Of a stretch of 64,000 nt of DNA, positions 53,099 through 61,831 are shown piece after piece. The DNA is from Archaeoglobaceae archaeon. Its GTDB lineage: Archaea; Halobacteriota; Archaeoglobi; Archaeoglobales; Archaeoglobaceae. The DNA lies in the NCBI GenBank assembly GCA_027036775.1, contig JALWDS010000001.1, positions 119,783-183,782 on the forward strand. The letters run 5' to 3'. Each line of letters opens with the position of its first letter. The first letter of the stretch is position 1. Both the position numbers and the translations under genes were made by a program. The notes under the pieces were generated by a model, which did no database searches, was not told where the DNA came from, and saw only the letters and a program-made list of their open reading frames with translations.

Positions 53099-54288
53099 AA
53101 GGGGTTAGGTCGTTGATATGTGTATTGTTGGTTTTGGTGATGCTTGGGAGCGTAGTAGGGACAGTGATAGAGATAATGGCAGTATCTGACGTCGTTGGCA
53201 AAGATATGAAGGAGGCAAACATAAAAAAAGAGATTCCAAACACAAAAATTCTAAATAACATAAGTGAACTTAGATCAAATTACGAGGTCTATATAGCAAA
53301 TGAAAACGTTTTAAAAAGAACAACCGCTGTTGAACTCTACAGTAATCTCGTTAAAAGAATGGAAGAAAGCGGTTTTGTAATAGTGCTGTATAAAGTAAAC
53401 AAAAACGAAAAAAGAAAGTTCCTCGAGGCTTGGCTCAAAGTTTTAACGAGAGCTGGGTATAAAATGCCCGTAATCCCAGTTAGTAAAGCGAGTAAAGACA
53501 AGAAATCTTTCAAGATTGATGAACGAGTTCTTAATGCGGACATTGTAGCATTGTCAGTTAAGCCCTTTGGAATATTCGTTATAGAGAACTTTAACGATCC
53601 CATGTCAGACCTTAGGCTAATAACACGGACATTCAACGAAGAAAAATCCGTGGAGTTGCTCTCAACAAACATCAAGAACTTCAAATATATTGGATACATC
53701 GGGTGGAAGAGTAAAACTCTTGAGAATGTTGGAAAAGAATGCGTAAAGGTTGACTATTACGTAGCAAAAACGACAGTCGGTGGAAAAACGTATAGATTCT
53801 TCTTGGCAAACACCCAGCATTCGGCAATAGGTTACAACGGTTATTCGCCTAAAAAGTTTGTAAGTGTTACCGATTGGAATACCGATACTTGGGAAGGGCA
53901 AGTTCTTCACCAGTGGGGTCCGAAGAACGAGGGGTCAAACACGCAGATTACTTTTACGCTCTCAGCTGGTGTAGCCACTGCTACGATCAGCTACAGCGTT
54001 CAGGGAGGTCTTAAAATAAGCTGGAAGGATCAAACAATTCCAGATGATGGATACGTAAAAACGTTACACGAGATACCAGATTCGAAGAGCGATGTTACGT
54101 ACACCCTTGAGCCGTCATCTATCGGTCTGCTCGATCCTAATAAACAAGGTGGCGTTTCGCCTATGATAGTCGATCATGAATTCAAAACCGAACTTCAGAA
54201 GAAAGTATGGTTGTGGTGGCCTGACACAAAAACAATTGACATTAGCTTCACCGTTGCTCTCTACGATAGTGGTGTTGTTGAATTTTAG
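53095..54288 (+). CDS. Secreted protein of unknown function with shared signal peptide
   Basis: A 397-residue exported protein whose first 20 residues (MKGVRSLICVLLVLVMLGS) nearly repeat the leaders at 48412 and 51398. Residues about 30-220 look alpha/beta; the C-terminal 170 residues are beta-rich and Trp/Gly-rich (VLHQWGPKNEGSNTQITFTL, IGLLDPNKQGG, KVWLWWPDTKTIDISFTVAL), like a secreted binding or pore-type domain. No family is recognised. It is the last gene of the island. Confidence 0.75.
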   Translation: MKGVRSLICVLLVLVMLGSVVGTVIEIMAVSDVVGKDMKEANIKKEIPNTKILNNISELRSNYEVYIANENVLKRTTAVELYSNLVKRMEESGFVIVLYKVNKNEKRKFLEAWLKVLTRAGYKMPVIPVSKASKDKKSFKIDERVLNADIVALSVKPFGIFVIENFNDPMSDLRLITRTFNEEKSVELLSTNIKNFKYIGYIGWKSKTLENVGKECVKVDYYVAKTTVGGKTYRFFLANTQHSAIGYNGYSPKKFVSVTDWNTDTWEGQVLHQWGPKNEGSNTQITFTLSAGVATATISYSVQGGLKISWKDQTIPDDGYVKTLHEIPDSKSDVTYTLEPSSIGLLDPNKQGGVSPMIVDHEFKTELQKKVWLWWPDTKTIDISFTVALYDSGVVEF

Positions 54289-54618
54289 AATCTCTAAGTC
54301 GAATTCGACGACTATCTGAGAGGATAGGAAATAAAGGTGAAAGCTAAATTAATTAAATTAATATCTCATGTAGAAACTGTATGAGCAGTTAAAAATTATA
54401 CTCTACGTATTAGCTGTATTTTTAGATATATGAAACCTCCTACAGAGATGAGGATAAAGTGAAAATTTAAAGCATCTATCATTGAGGTTTGTGTGTCGTG
54501 CATGAGTGAAACCTTACTAATGCATCCAAAATTTTTAAAGTAAAAGTTAAACAGCTTTTTATATGGGAAGGACAAATCCAAAAATCGGAAATTCATGGGT
54601 TAGTCTGAAGATAATTTT
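54289..54618. other. Intergenic region without recognisable gene
   Basis: A 330-nt A/T-rich stretch between convergent genes. No convincing ORF, tRNA or structured RNA is seen. A TATA-like CTTTTTATATGG at about 54555-54566 could drive a short transcript, but nothing downstream supports one. Confidence 0.5.
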
Positions 54619-55161
54619 TCAACAGAGTAAACCTCTCTTCCTCAACTCGTTCAGACACTTCCTTAAGACCTTTCTGACGACACCCCTCTTTTTAATTCCC
54701 CCAAGCTTCATTGCGGTTTTCCTTATGCTCTGCGTTCTCAAAAAGATTTCAAGTATCTTTCTATCGCTCTGACTCAAGTTTAAGTTTTCCAAAGCCTTCT
54801 TGGCAACCTCTATCAAATCGAAATAGCCGTAGTGCATCTCGTGAGGGTCTATTTCTTTCTTGAAAGGTTTGAATTCGAACCGTATGACGTAAACCTTTTT
54901 CGGATTACCGTAAAGTCTCTTTATCTCCTCTAAAAGCTCCTCCCTACTCTCAAAACCGTCCGCTTTGGCAGTTTCGTCATCTATCTCCTCCAAACTTCTC
55001 TCCTCCACTTTTTTTATCTTCGCTGTCCCTATTATCTTCCCTCCGCAGTGGACGAAAACTTCCTCCCCCTCCTTAACGTAGCACTGAGTCCTTATGGTAG
55101 CGGTCTTTTTACCGCTTAACAGGAGTTCCTTGTATTTGTCCTTGAACTCCAAGTGCTTCAT
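54619..55161 (-). CDS. ASCH-domain protein with C-terminal HTH
   Basis: A 180-residue protein. The N-terminal ASCH (PUA-like) domain is seen in [42 protein letters not shown] and [13 protein letters not shown] domains bind RNA or act on modified nucleosides. The C-terminal 55 residues ([32 protein letters not shown]) look like a helix-turn-helix. The start overlaps the metG stop by 4 nt, so it is coupled to metG. An RNA- or translation-related role is inferred. Confidence 0.82.
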   Translation of the reverse strand: MKHLEFKDKYKELLLSGKKTATIRTQCYVKEGEEVFVHCGGKIIGTAKIKKVEERSLEEIDDETAKADGFESREELLEEIKRLYGNPKKVYVIRFEFKPFKKEIDPHEMHYGYFDLIEVAKKALENLNLSQSDRKILEIFLRTQSIRKTAMKLGGIKKRGVVRKVLRKCLNELRKRGLLC

Positions 55162-57128
55162 CTCACCTTCGATCCAACTGGAACATCTCTCTCAGGCTCT
55201 AAAAGCACAGCCTTTCCATCTACATCGACAGCCAAAATCATCCCCCTGCTTTCAACACCCATGAGCTTTGCGGGTTTTATATTAACCAAAACGGGAACGA
55301 GCTTACCAACGAGCTCTTCTGGTTTGTAGGTTTCAGCAATTCCCGCAACTACCTGTCTAACCTCCCCTCCAACGTCAACCTCAAGCCTGATCAACTTTTT
55401 ACTGCCTTTAACCCTTTCAGCCTTCAAAATCTTCCCTATCCTTATGTCGAGCTTGGCGAAATCGTTTACGTCTATAAATTCACCACCTTCGGCACCTTCA
55501 ATCCTTCTCATCAAAACCTCCTCCATCTCCCTAACCTTCTCGTCTTCGATCTTCTTAAAGGGCAACACAGGTTTCTCCAACTTCACGACTTCGTCAACCT
55601 CCAAAGCGGAATCTATTTTAGCGGATTTGACGTCGAAGTTCATAGCTTTAGCGACTTTCTCCATGCTCTTGGGCATTACTGGATAGGAGAAAACTATCAA
55701 AGCCTTAACGAGCTGGATAGCATTTGCCAAAACTCTCTCACACTCATCCCTATCCTTTTTTATCAACTCCCAAGGCTTTTTGTATTGGAAGTATTCGTTA
55801 CCAAAAGTTGCAAGCTCCATGAAGGCGTCGCAAACCTCCTTAAACTCCCAAGCCCTGATGGACTTCTCTATCTTCTCCTTAACCTCCCTGATCTTTTCCA
55901 AGATTTCCTCGTCAACCCTCATTCTCACTTCCCCAAAGTTCTTCCATGCGAAGTGCAGAACTCTGTAGATGAAGTTGCCCAAAGTCCCTATAAGCTCGTT
56001 GTTTACCTTTTCCTTCAAAACGTTCCAAGAGAAGTTCAAATCCTTCTCGTGAGATGTGTAGCTCACTATGTAGTATCTGAGGTAATCTGGATCGAATCCA
56101 GCTTTTAAGTAATCGTCCTCAACCCATACCACATAGCCCCTGCTCTTCGAGAAGGTTTTACCCTCAACCTTAACCATTCCGCTCGCAACTACAGCCTTAG
56201 GTAACGAATATTCAGCACCTTTGAGCATTGCAGGCCAGAATATGCAGTGGTGGTAAACTATGTCCAAGCCTATGAAGTGAACTATGTCGCTTATCTCCCC
56301 GTTTCTCCAAATCTCCTCCCAGTTGCAACCCTTAAGCTTACAGGCCTCTTCAGTGAAAGATACGTATCCTATGGGTGCATCAACCCAAACGTAAACGACC
56401 AAGTTCTCCTCTCCAGGAAACTTCACACCCCATTCAAGGTTTCTCGTGATGCACCAATCCTTCAACTCCCTTCTAACCCATTCTTTAGCGTAGTTTAGAG
56501 CGTTTGAAGTCCCCTCAAGCTTGTTTTCCAAGTAATCGAGCAGAAATTCCTTAAAGGCCGTAAGCTTGAAGAAGTAGTGCTTCTGCCTTCTGTAAATAGC
56601 TTTGCTACCGCAAATCTTACACTTGGGTTCTAAAATCTCTCCGGGCTCCAAATGTCTTCCGCAACCCTGATCGCATTCATCTCCCCTCGCAACGGCTCCA
56701 CAGTATGGGCATATACCCTCAACGTATCTGTCTGGAAGGAATCTGTCGCATTTTGGGCAGTAGGCGAGTTCTATCTCCTTCGGATAAACGTAACCCTTCT
56801 CCATGAGGGTTTTAACTATCTCCTGCGTTCTCCTGTGGTTGTATTCCGCATCGGTTCTACCGTAAAAGTCGAACTCAACTCCAAGCTCCTTAAAAACCTT
56901 CTTAAAGTGTTCGTGATACCTATCCACCAACTCCTTCGGACTTACTCCCTCTTTCTCAGCGTTAACAACTATGGGCGTTCCATGGCAATCGCTACCGCAG
57001 ATGAATAGAACGTCTTCACCCATCATCCTGAGGTATCTTACGTAAACGTCAGCTGGGATGTATGTCCTCAAATGCCCTATGTGGGCTTTACCGTTTGCGT
57101 AGGGTAAACCACAAGTAACCAGCTTCAT
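55158..57128 (-). CDS. metG: Methionyl-tRNA synthetase
   Basis: Charges tRNA-Met. The 656-residue class I enzyme starts [20 protein letters not shown] with the HIGH motif. It has a zinc-knuckle region ([12 protein letters not shown]...CPYCGA...CKICG), the KMSKS-like [10 protein letters not shown] and a C-terminal tRNA-binding OB domain ([20 protein letters not shown]). ATG 57128 is chosen because a TATA box lies 25 nt upstream; the frame is open to 57167. It is divergent from the DUF5350 gene. Confidence 0.96.
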   Translation of the reverse strand: MKLVTCGLPYANGKAHIGHLRTYIPADVYVRYLRMMGEDVLFICGSDCHGTPIVVNAEKEGVSPKELVDRYHEHFKKVFKELGVEFDFYGRTDAEYNHRRTQEIVKTLMEKGYVYPKEIELAYCPKCDRFLPDRYVEGICPYCGAVARGDECDQGCGRHLEPGEILEPKCKICGSKAIYRRQKHYFFKLTAFKEFLLDYLENKLEGTSNALNYAKEWVRRELKDWCITRNLEWGVKFPGEENLVVYVWVDAPIGYVSFTEEACKLKGCNWEEIWRNGEISDIVHFIGLDIVYHHCIFWPAMLKGAEYSLPKAVVASGMVKVEGKTFSKSRGYVVWVEDDYLKAGFDPDYLRYYIVSYTSHEKDLNFSWNVLKEKVNNELIGTLGNFIYRVLHFAWKNFGEVRMRVDEEILEKIREVKEKIEKSIRAWEFKEVCDAFMELATFGNEYFQYKKPWELIKKDRDECERVLANAIQLVKALIVFSYPVMPKSMEKVAKAMNFDVKSAKIDSALEVDEVVKLEKPVLPFKKIEDEKVREMEEVLMRRIEGAEGGEFIDVNDFAKLDIRIGKILKAERVKGSKKLIRLEVDVGGEVRQVVAGIAETYKPEELVGKLVPVLVNIKPAKLMGVESRGMILAVDVDGKAVLLEPERDVPVGSKVR

Positions 57129-57148
57129 GCCCATCACTGCTTGGGTCG

Positions 57149-57158
57149 AATATAAATC
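57149..57158 (-). promoter_or_regulatory. TATA box of metG
   Basis: AATATAAATC (plus strand) reads GATTTATATT on the minus strand and is centred about 25 nt before the metG ATG at 57128. The divergent DUF5350 gene has its own box (ACTTTTATGC, 57171-57180) about 26 nt before its ATG. Confidence 0.5.
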
Positions 57159-57200
57159 GGTTACCACAAGACTTTTATGCTATCCGTTCCGCTTTGAGAT

Positions 57201-57386
57201 ATGGGTAAAACCGGTAGCGTAACGTGGGTTAAGATAAAGAAGAGGAACAGCAACGAGTATAGGTTGGTGCCTACGAAGTGGCAGTATTACAAAAAGCCTG
57301 GGCCGAATCAGAAATATACATCGGATGGAAAGAGAAGGAGGAGAATAAAGAGGTCACCCAAGTCGATTTTGGGAGTTAAGCAGTGA
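57201..57386 (+). CDS. DUF5350-like small basic protein
   Basis: A 61-residue, strongly basic protein (MGKTGSVTWVKIKKRN, PGPNQKYTSDGKRRRRIKRS) resembling the DUF5350 family of small proteins conserved in euryarchaea. Composition suggests RNA or ribosome binding; the function is unknown. ATG 57201 lies about 26 nt from a TATA box. The 3' end overlaps the convergent trm1 gene by 33 nt. Confidence 0.8.
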   Translation: MGKTGSVTWVKIKKRNSNEYRLVPTKWQYYKKPGPNQKYTSDGKRRRRIKRSPKSILGVKQ

Positions 57387-58406
57387 AATCAAATCTTTTA
57401 ACTTTGCATCCGTTTTTACGACAACTCCAGAGTAGTGAACCCTTGAAGCTTTGAATCCCATTTCCTTCAAACCCTCAACAACCGAAGAAACCTTCGGAGG
57501 GTTTATCTTGAGTTTTCTTGATAGTGCATGGAGGTTGTAGGCCATAGGTATATCCAACTCCTCGTATATCGCCTTAACGAACTTGTTGTTAGATTTTTCG
57601 AGCATCCTTTCGACCAAACCTCTATCCTTCAAACTTCCGAGCCATATCGGGCCGTAAATCCTAAATTTACTACCGCATTCGCATTTTTCAACGCATTCAC
57701 CGACATTTACAAAATCCCTGTTTAGGCAGTTGGGACAGTAGAGCATGTATCCCAGACTCTTAACGCTGTCCTTGGAAGCTCTTAAAGATTTCCTGACCCT
57801 AACGTGGACTCTGTAATAATGCTCTTTCGCCCAACAAACCAGAACTTCTAAACCTTTTTCGTACTTTGCAAGTTCTTTTGCAACGTATCCTATCAAAGCC
57901 CTCAGACCGATCTCGTGATAAACATCTGTCATCTCTGCATAAACGAAGTACTTCCTCAAACCCGATTCCGTTGCTGAACCGCAGAAAGCGGATGTGTCTG
58001 TTGCGGTAACGCTCAGGTATCTCTTAACTGAATAGCTTGCGGAATCCATGAATTCCGAAGGACTTCCGAACGGGTCTAAATCGATATGCCAAAACCTTCT
58101 CTCCCTCATCAAAACGTTCGCATCCTTGTTGTAAACTTCACCCTCTATCCCGTTCAGCTTCAAGTTTTCCCTTATAACCTCTACGGCCCTCTCATCCCTA
58201 TCGTTGAAAATTACGTTCTCGTAACCGCATTCAACCTTAGCCCTTATCCCTCTAATCCCAGTCCCAGCCAGTGCATCTAAAAATTCCCTTCTGTCATCCA
58301 AACAACTCCAAACCAAAACGTCCAAATCCCTGCAAAACCTCATCCTCGGATTGTAGAAAACGCCTTCCTCAACCTTTATCTTGACCTTACCTTCCGAGAT
58401 TATCAT
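57354..58406 (-). CDS. trm1: tRNA (guanine26-N2)-dimethyltransferase
   Basis: Methylates G26 of tRNA. The 350-residue protein has FYNPRMRFCRDLDVLV, the SAM loop DALAGTGIRGIRAKVE, the catalytic motif HIDLDPFGSPSEFMDSA and a C-terminal zinc-type cysteine set (CPNCLNRDF, CVEKCECG). It is last in an operon with THEP1, ComF-like and DprA-like genes (4-nt overlap with dprA). Confidence 0.95.
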   Translation of the reverse strand: MIISEGKVKIKVEEGVFYNPRMRFCRDLDVLVWSCLDDRREFLDALAGTGIRGIRAKVECGYENVIFNDRDERAVEVIRENLKLNGIEGEVYNKDANVLMRERRFWHIDLDPFGSPSEFMDSASYSVKRYLSVTATDTSAFCGSATESGLRKYFVYAEMTDVYHEIGLRALIGYVAKELAKYEKGLEVLVCWAKEHYYRVHVRVRKSLRASKDSVKSLGYMLYCPNCLNRDFVNVGECVEKCECGSKFRIYGPIWLGSLKDRGLVERMLEKSNNKFVKAIYEELDIPMAYNLHALSRKLKINPPKVSSVVEGLKEMGFKASRVHYSGVVVKTDAKLKDLISLLNSQNRLG

Positions 58407-59044
58407 AGCCTCAACTTCTTAACGTTAAACCCTTTTCGTTTGAGTCTATCGTATGTTAAATCGTCGAAAACGTAAACGTCCTTGTTTTGTTCTAAAGCGA
58501 ACTTCACGGTATGCACGGTGCCACCGCTTGCACCACTTTCAACAACCACCACAAAATCTGCCAAACCGCTTATTATTCTGTTTCTTTGAACGAAGTAGTA
58601 TTTCTTAACTTTCCCTCTATGCTCGGAAAGTAAAAGACCTTCCTTATCAACTATCTCCCCCGCAAGTTTGTAATTTGATTTAGGCACAATTATGTCTATA
58701 CAGGGTAGAACCGCTACAACTTTTGCACCCTTAATTAAGGCTGTTCTTATAGCTATCGTATCTACTCCTAACGCCAATCCCGACACGACACCGTAACCTT
58801 CCGAGGTGAAGTGTTCGGTGACCTTCTTTGTTTTTACAACACCCAAATCGCTTACATTCCTCGTCCCAACTATGGCAACGAGTCTTTCACTTTTTAACAA
58901 TTTGGTATTTCCCTTAGCATACAAAGTTCTGGGGTAATTTTTGATTTGTCTTAGCTTTTGTGGGTAATCCATCGAATTGTAGGGTATTTCTACGATATTG
59001 TCACACTTCTCGACATCGTCGAACAAAGTTCTTTGAGCCATCAT
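58403..59044 (-). CDS. DprA/Smf-like DNA-processing protein
   Basis: A 213-residue Rossmann-fold protein related to DprA, the loader of RecA on single-stranded DNA in bacterial transformation. Seen are YPQKLRQIKNYPRTLYAKG, AIVGTRNVSDLGV, VVSGLALGVDTIA and SEHRGKVKKYYFVQRNRIISGLADFVVVVESG. The N- and C-terminal DprA domains (SAM-like, winged helix) are absent. It overlaps the ComF-like gene by 4 nt, so the two competence-type proteins are coupled. Confidence 0.88.
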   Translation of the reverse strand: MMAQRTLFDDVEKCDNIVEIPYNSMDYPQKLRQIKNYPRTLYAKGNTKLLKSERLVAIVGTRNVSDLGVVKTKKVTEHFTSEGYGVVSGLALGVDTIAIRTALIKGAKVVAVLPCIDIIVPKSNYKLAGEIVDKEGLLLSEHRGKVKKYYFVQRNRIISGLADFVVVVESGASGGTVHTVKFALEQNKDVYVFDDLTYDRLKRKGFNVKKLRL

Positions 59045-59745
59045 AATTCTGCATTTCCGATAGTTATTAAAGTTACCCGTCCAACACCCTCCTCAACCAA
59101 TCTTTTAACACAACCGCATACAGTGCTACCCGTTCTGTAAACGTCATCAAACAGTAGCACGTGCAAATTCCTAACGGTATCTTCACACTTTACGGTTTGA
59201 TAGTGTCTTTCGCAAGGCGGTCTCTCTTCCGACAAGTGTGCGGGAGATAAACTTTCCACCCTCTTCAAGTATCCCATTCCATTTTTAATCTTTAACCTCT
59301 TTGACAAATAAGAGCAAAGAAATCGAGGACCGTATAGTCTGTAATCGGGAGTTTCCGCATCTGCGGAACTCTGCGGAACAGGCACTATTACATCTGGTTT
59401 TACAATTCTTTTGGCCTTTACCAATATTAAAACGAACGACGTTACGTTAACACTAACTTCCTTGACTTTCAAATCTTTTCCTCTCTTAAAGTCCAGAATA
59501 CTATCCCTTTGAGGGGTGTATCTGCCGAGCCAAAAGAAATCGAATTCAAACGGTTCCAGTTCAATTCGTGCAACTTTTCGGGTGTTGTTTAACCTTTCCT
59601 TAAGTCTGTCCAAGTGGTATTTACCTATTACTTCGTCCACACAAACAGCTCGATCACACGCCTTGCAATAGTAAACCGTTAGGAGTCCATCGTAACTATG
59701 CACCAAGCTTTTTAACGGTTTTTGACAGTTTTCGCAGTAAACCAT
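59041..59745 (-). CDS. ComF-like phosphoribosyltransferase
   Basis: A 234-residue protein with an N-terminal zinc-type finger (CENC...CKACDRAVC) and a C-terminal PRTase fold whose PRPP-binding motif is VLLFDDVYRTGSTV. In bacteria ComF is needed for DNA uptake. The middle PVPQSSADAETPDYRLYG and RPPCERHYQTVK segments fit a ComF-type enzyme. It starts 3 nt after the THEP1 stop and overlaps dprA. Confidence 0.85.
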   Translation of the reverse strand: MVYCENCQKPLKSLVHSYDGLLTVYYCKACDRAVCVDEVIGKYHLDRLKERLNNTRKVARIELEPFEFDFFWLGRYTPQRDSILDFKRGKDLKVKEVSVNVTSFVLILVKAKRIVKPDVIVPVPQSSADAETPDYRLYGPRFLCSYLSKRLKIKNGMGYLKRVESLSPAHLSEERPPCERHYQTVKCEDTVRNLHVLLFDDVYRTGSTVCGCVKRLVEEGVGRVTLITIGNAEL

Positions 59746-59747
59746 AG

Positions 59748-60254
59748 TTACGTTTTTGTCAGCCTTTTAAATTTATTTATTATCTCGTTGGCAACGTCAT
59801 CTCTATTCCTCTCATCTATGATGTAGAGATCAAACTCTCTTCTTATCCTTTCCACAAGGGGATGTTTCGATTTGTAGTGAACGGTGACGAGTAAATTCTT
59901 ATCACTTTCAATTAGCCTTTCCATAGCCCTAACGAAGTTATCGCTCTTGAGTTCCATTGGCCCGACCTCATCTATGACTATCAAACATCCGTCATAGTCC
60001 GAAATTTTCCTTGCAAACCTGTCCAAGTTTTCCAAAAAGACCACATACTTCCCAACCCTTGGATACCCCTCTCCAACCTTCGCAAGCCAAAGCTCTTCAC
60101 CACTTTTCAGATCGTGAAGCTTGAATCCTATTCTTCTCCCCCTCTCCCTAACTTCAAGCGTTACAAAGCCCTCAACATTTTTCAAGGCTTTAAAAACCTT
60201 CATGCAGAGCGTCGTTTTCCCAATTCCCGGTCTTCCAGTTACCGCTATCTTCAC
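59748..60254 (-). CDS. THEP1-type nucleoside-triphosphatase
   Basis: A 168-residue P-loop NTPase of the THEP1/NTPase-1 family. Walker A is GRPGIGKTT (residues 7-15), Walker B is CLIVIDEVGPMEL (about 94-106), plus the family EVRERGRRIGFKL segment. These enzymes hydrolyse NTPs; the cellular role is unclear. It is the first gene of the ComF/DprA/trm1 operon. Confidence 0.9.
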   Translation of the reverse strand: MKIAVTGRPGIGKTTLCMKVFKALKNVEGFVTLEVRERGRRIGFKLHDLKSGEELWLAKVGEGYPRVGKYVVFLENLDRFARKISDYDGCLIVIDEVGPMELKSDNFVRAMERLIESDKNLLVTVHYKSKHPLVERIRREFDLYIIDERNRDDVANEIINKFKRLTKT

Positions 60255-60322
60255 AATGCAAGTTCGAACTCTTAAATTAAGAGTTTCGTCAACCTATTTT
60301 TGTTCACACTCGAACTAAAGTT

Positions 60323-60919
60323 ATGGAGGACGTGGCGAAGTTGGGTGAAATGGCTTTGAAGCTTGAGAGGTATAGGAGGGAGATAATTAGGGCTTTGGCT
60401 TGGGTTATATTTGGTATGGTCTTCGGTTCCATTTTCACACTTGCGAGTGGTCTAACCCTTTTCGGCTTCGGATACGAGGTCTTTTGGATTCTACTTGTAA
60501 TAGCGTCGATCATCGCTGGATACGTCTATGCAAGATTTCTGAGGTATATGCCGGCGGAAAGCGAGTTGAAGAGATGGAAGAAAGGGATATTCCTAATGTT
60601 CATACCGTTTGCAATCTCCTATTTCGTAATCCCAGCGATTTTCCACGCTAATGCACTTTACTTCAATACTATATGGTATCCCTCACTCGGTATTGGACTG
60701 TTCCTCTGCGGTCTCTACGCCGGATGTAGGCAGATGACTTACACAGGTATGTTGATATCTGTAACTTCTCTCATACTTTTACCAATTTCGAAGATGCCAT
60801 CGAACAACGTCGTGATTGGAGCAGGTTTGCTTTGCCTTTCTATGATGATGTTCATTTACTTCATCACGGCAATCTACATATTCTTCAGAGCTCAGAGGGT
60901 CATATACGAAAAGGGATAG
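60323..60919 (+). CDS. Polytopic membrane protein of unknown function
   Basis: A 198-residue protein with a short soluble N-terminus and about six transmembrane segments ([102 protein letters not shown]). No family is recognised. It is followed after 2 nt by a wHTH gene and then another membrane protein gene. Confidence 0.75.
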   Translation: MEDVAKLGEMALKLERYRREIIRALAWVIFGMVFGSIFTLASGLTLFGFGYEVFWILLVIASIIAGYVYARFLRYMPAESELKRWKKGIFLMFIPFAISYFVIPAIFHANALYFNTIWYPSLGIGLFLCGLYAGCRQMTYTGMLISVTSLILLPISKMPSNNVVIGAGLLCLSMMMFIYFITAIYIFFRAQRVIYEKG

Positions 60920-60921
60920 TT

Positions 60922-61212
60922 ATGCTCAACGACGACATAGTCAACTCTAAGAGGTTTCTCATAATGACCATCCTATTTTTATTCAGAACTATGACCGAAG
61001 GTGATTTGGCAAAGGCTACTGGGATGGACTGGGGAAGTTTGAGCACTCACTTGTCAAGGCTTGAAAGGGCTGGATACGTTGAAAGGAGAAGGGCTATAGT
61101 TCGCGGAAGGGTTAGGACAGTCGTAAAGATTACAGAAAAGGGTTACAACGCATACGTTGAAGAGGTTAAGAAGTTGAGAAGATTAATAGACAAAGCCGGT
61201 ATCGAATTATGA
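60922..61212 (+). CDS. Winged-helix DNA-binding protein
   Basis: A 96-residue wHTH protein. The recognition region is TEGDLAKATGMDWGSLSTHLSRLERAGYVERR and the wing RGRVRTVVKITEKGYNAY, as in the archaeal winged-helix family of MarR/ArsR type. ATG 60922 follows the previous stop by 2 nt, so they are co-transcribed. The longer frame from 60832 overlaps the membrane protein and is rejected. It probably regulates these membrane-protein genes. Confidence 0.82.
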   Translation: MLNDDIVNSKRFLIMTILFLFRTMTEGDLAKATGMDWGSLSTHLSRLERAGYVERRRAIVRGRVRTVVKITEKGYNAYVEEVKKLRRLIDKAGIEL

Positions 61213-61227
61213 AAGGGGGGTGGTGCG

Positions 61228-61635
61228 ATGAGACCAATTGGAGTGACGATCCTCGCAGTCTGGTATGCTTTGAGCGGTGTCTTATTTTTATTAGGAGGAC
61301 TGTCAGCAGTAACGACTTTTACCATAAGTTCTACAATACTCACCCCCGAAAGTCACGAAACCTTTTACGCTGAACTCGTTTCGAAACTGATGGAAGTCGT
61401 CGGAGCGGTGTTGATTGTGGCGGGATTATTTTTGTTAATAGTTGCTTACGGGCTTTGGAATATGAAGGGATGGGCGAGAGTTCTCGTAATAGTGATTTCA
61501 TCCATCAGCTTGGTAATCGGATTGATTAGAATTGTTAATGGTCTAATACCAGCTTTTGTGGACATCACGATAAGTGTCGTCGTAATATGGTATATGACGA
61601 GAAGAGAAGTAAGAATGGCTTTCGAGCAAAAGTGA
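61228..61635 (+). CDS. Membrane protein of unknown function
   Basis: A 135-residue protein beginning MRPIGVTILAVWYALSGVLFLLGG. About four transmembrane segments are seen, and a GLWNMKGWARVLVIVIS loop joins the second pair, a layout common to small archaeal and bacterial membrane proteins. A GGGGGGTGGTG ribosome binding sequence precedes the ATG. It is in the operon with the wHTH gene. Confidence 0.75.
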   Translation: MRPIGVTILAVWYALSGVLFLLGGLSAVTTFTISSTILTPESHETFYAELVSKLMEVVGAVLIVAGLFLLIVAYGLWNMKGWARVLVIVISSISLVIGLIRIVNGLIPAFVDITISVVVIWYMTRREVRMAFEQK

Positions 61636-61677
61636 AGAATCGGAAGAGTTATATTTTATTCGCAACAGACCCGATGC

Positions 61678-61788
61678 ATGGAGAGGGGTGACGGTGCCGG
61701 AATCGCTCTGTCTTTGGTAGCTTGGATATTCTTCGTTATGGCCATAGCGTTTTTCGTGACGGCTTGCATGCACTTCCTAAAACACTAA
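61678..61788 (+). CDS. 36-aa single-pass membrane protein
   Basis: A short frame from ATG 61678 to TAA 61786-61788. The product begins MERGDGAGIALSLVAWIFF and contains one hydrophobic span (ALSLVAWIFFVMAIAFFVTA) with a C-terminal CMHFLKH. A TATTTTATT box at about 61651-61659 lies 22-25 nt before the ATG, as in the leaderless genes of the window. It is between a membrane-protein gene and glyS. Confidence 0.5.
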   Translation: MERGDGAGIALSLVAWIFFVMAIAFFVTACMHFLKH

Positions 61789-61831
61789 TTTTTTGCGATA
61801 AAACTTTAAGGAGAAAACCTTCACTGCTCGC

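Noticed and set aside
60832..60921. Longer N-terminus of the wHTH protein.
   Set aside because: It runs inside the membrane-protein gene; ATG 60922 follows that gene's stop directly.
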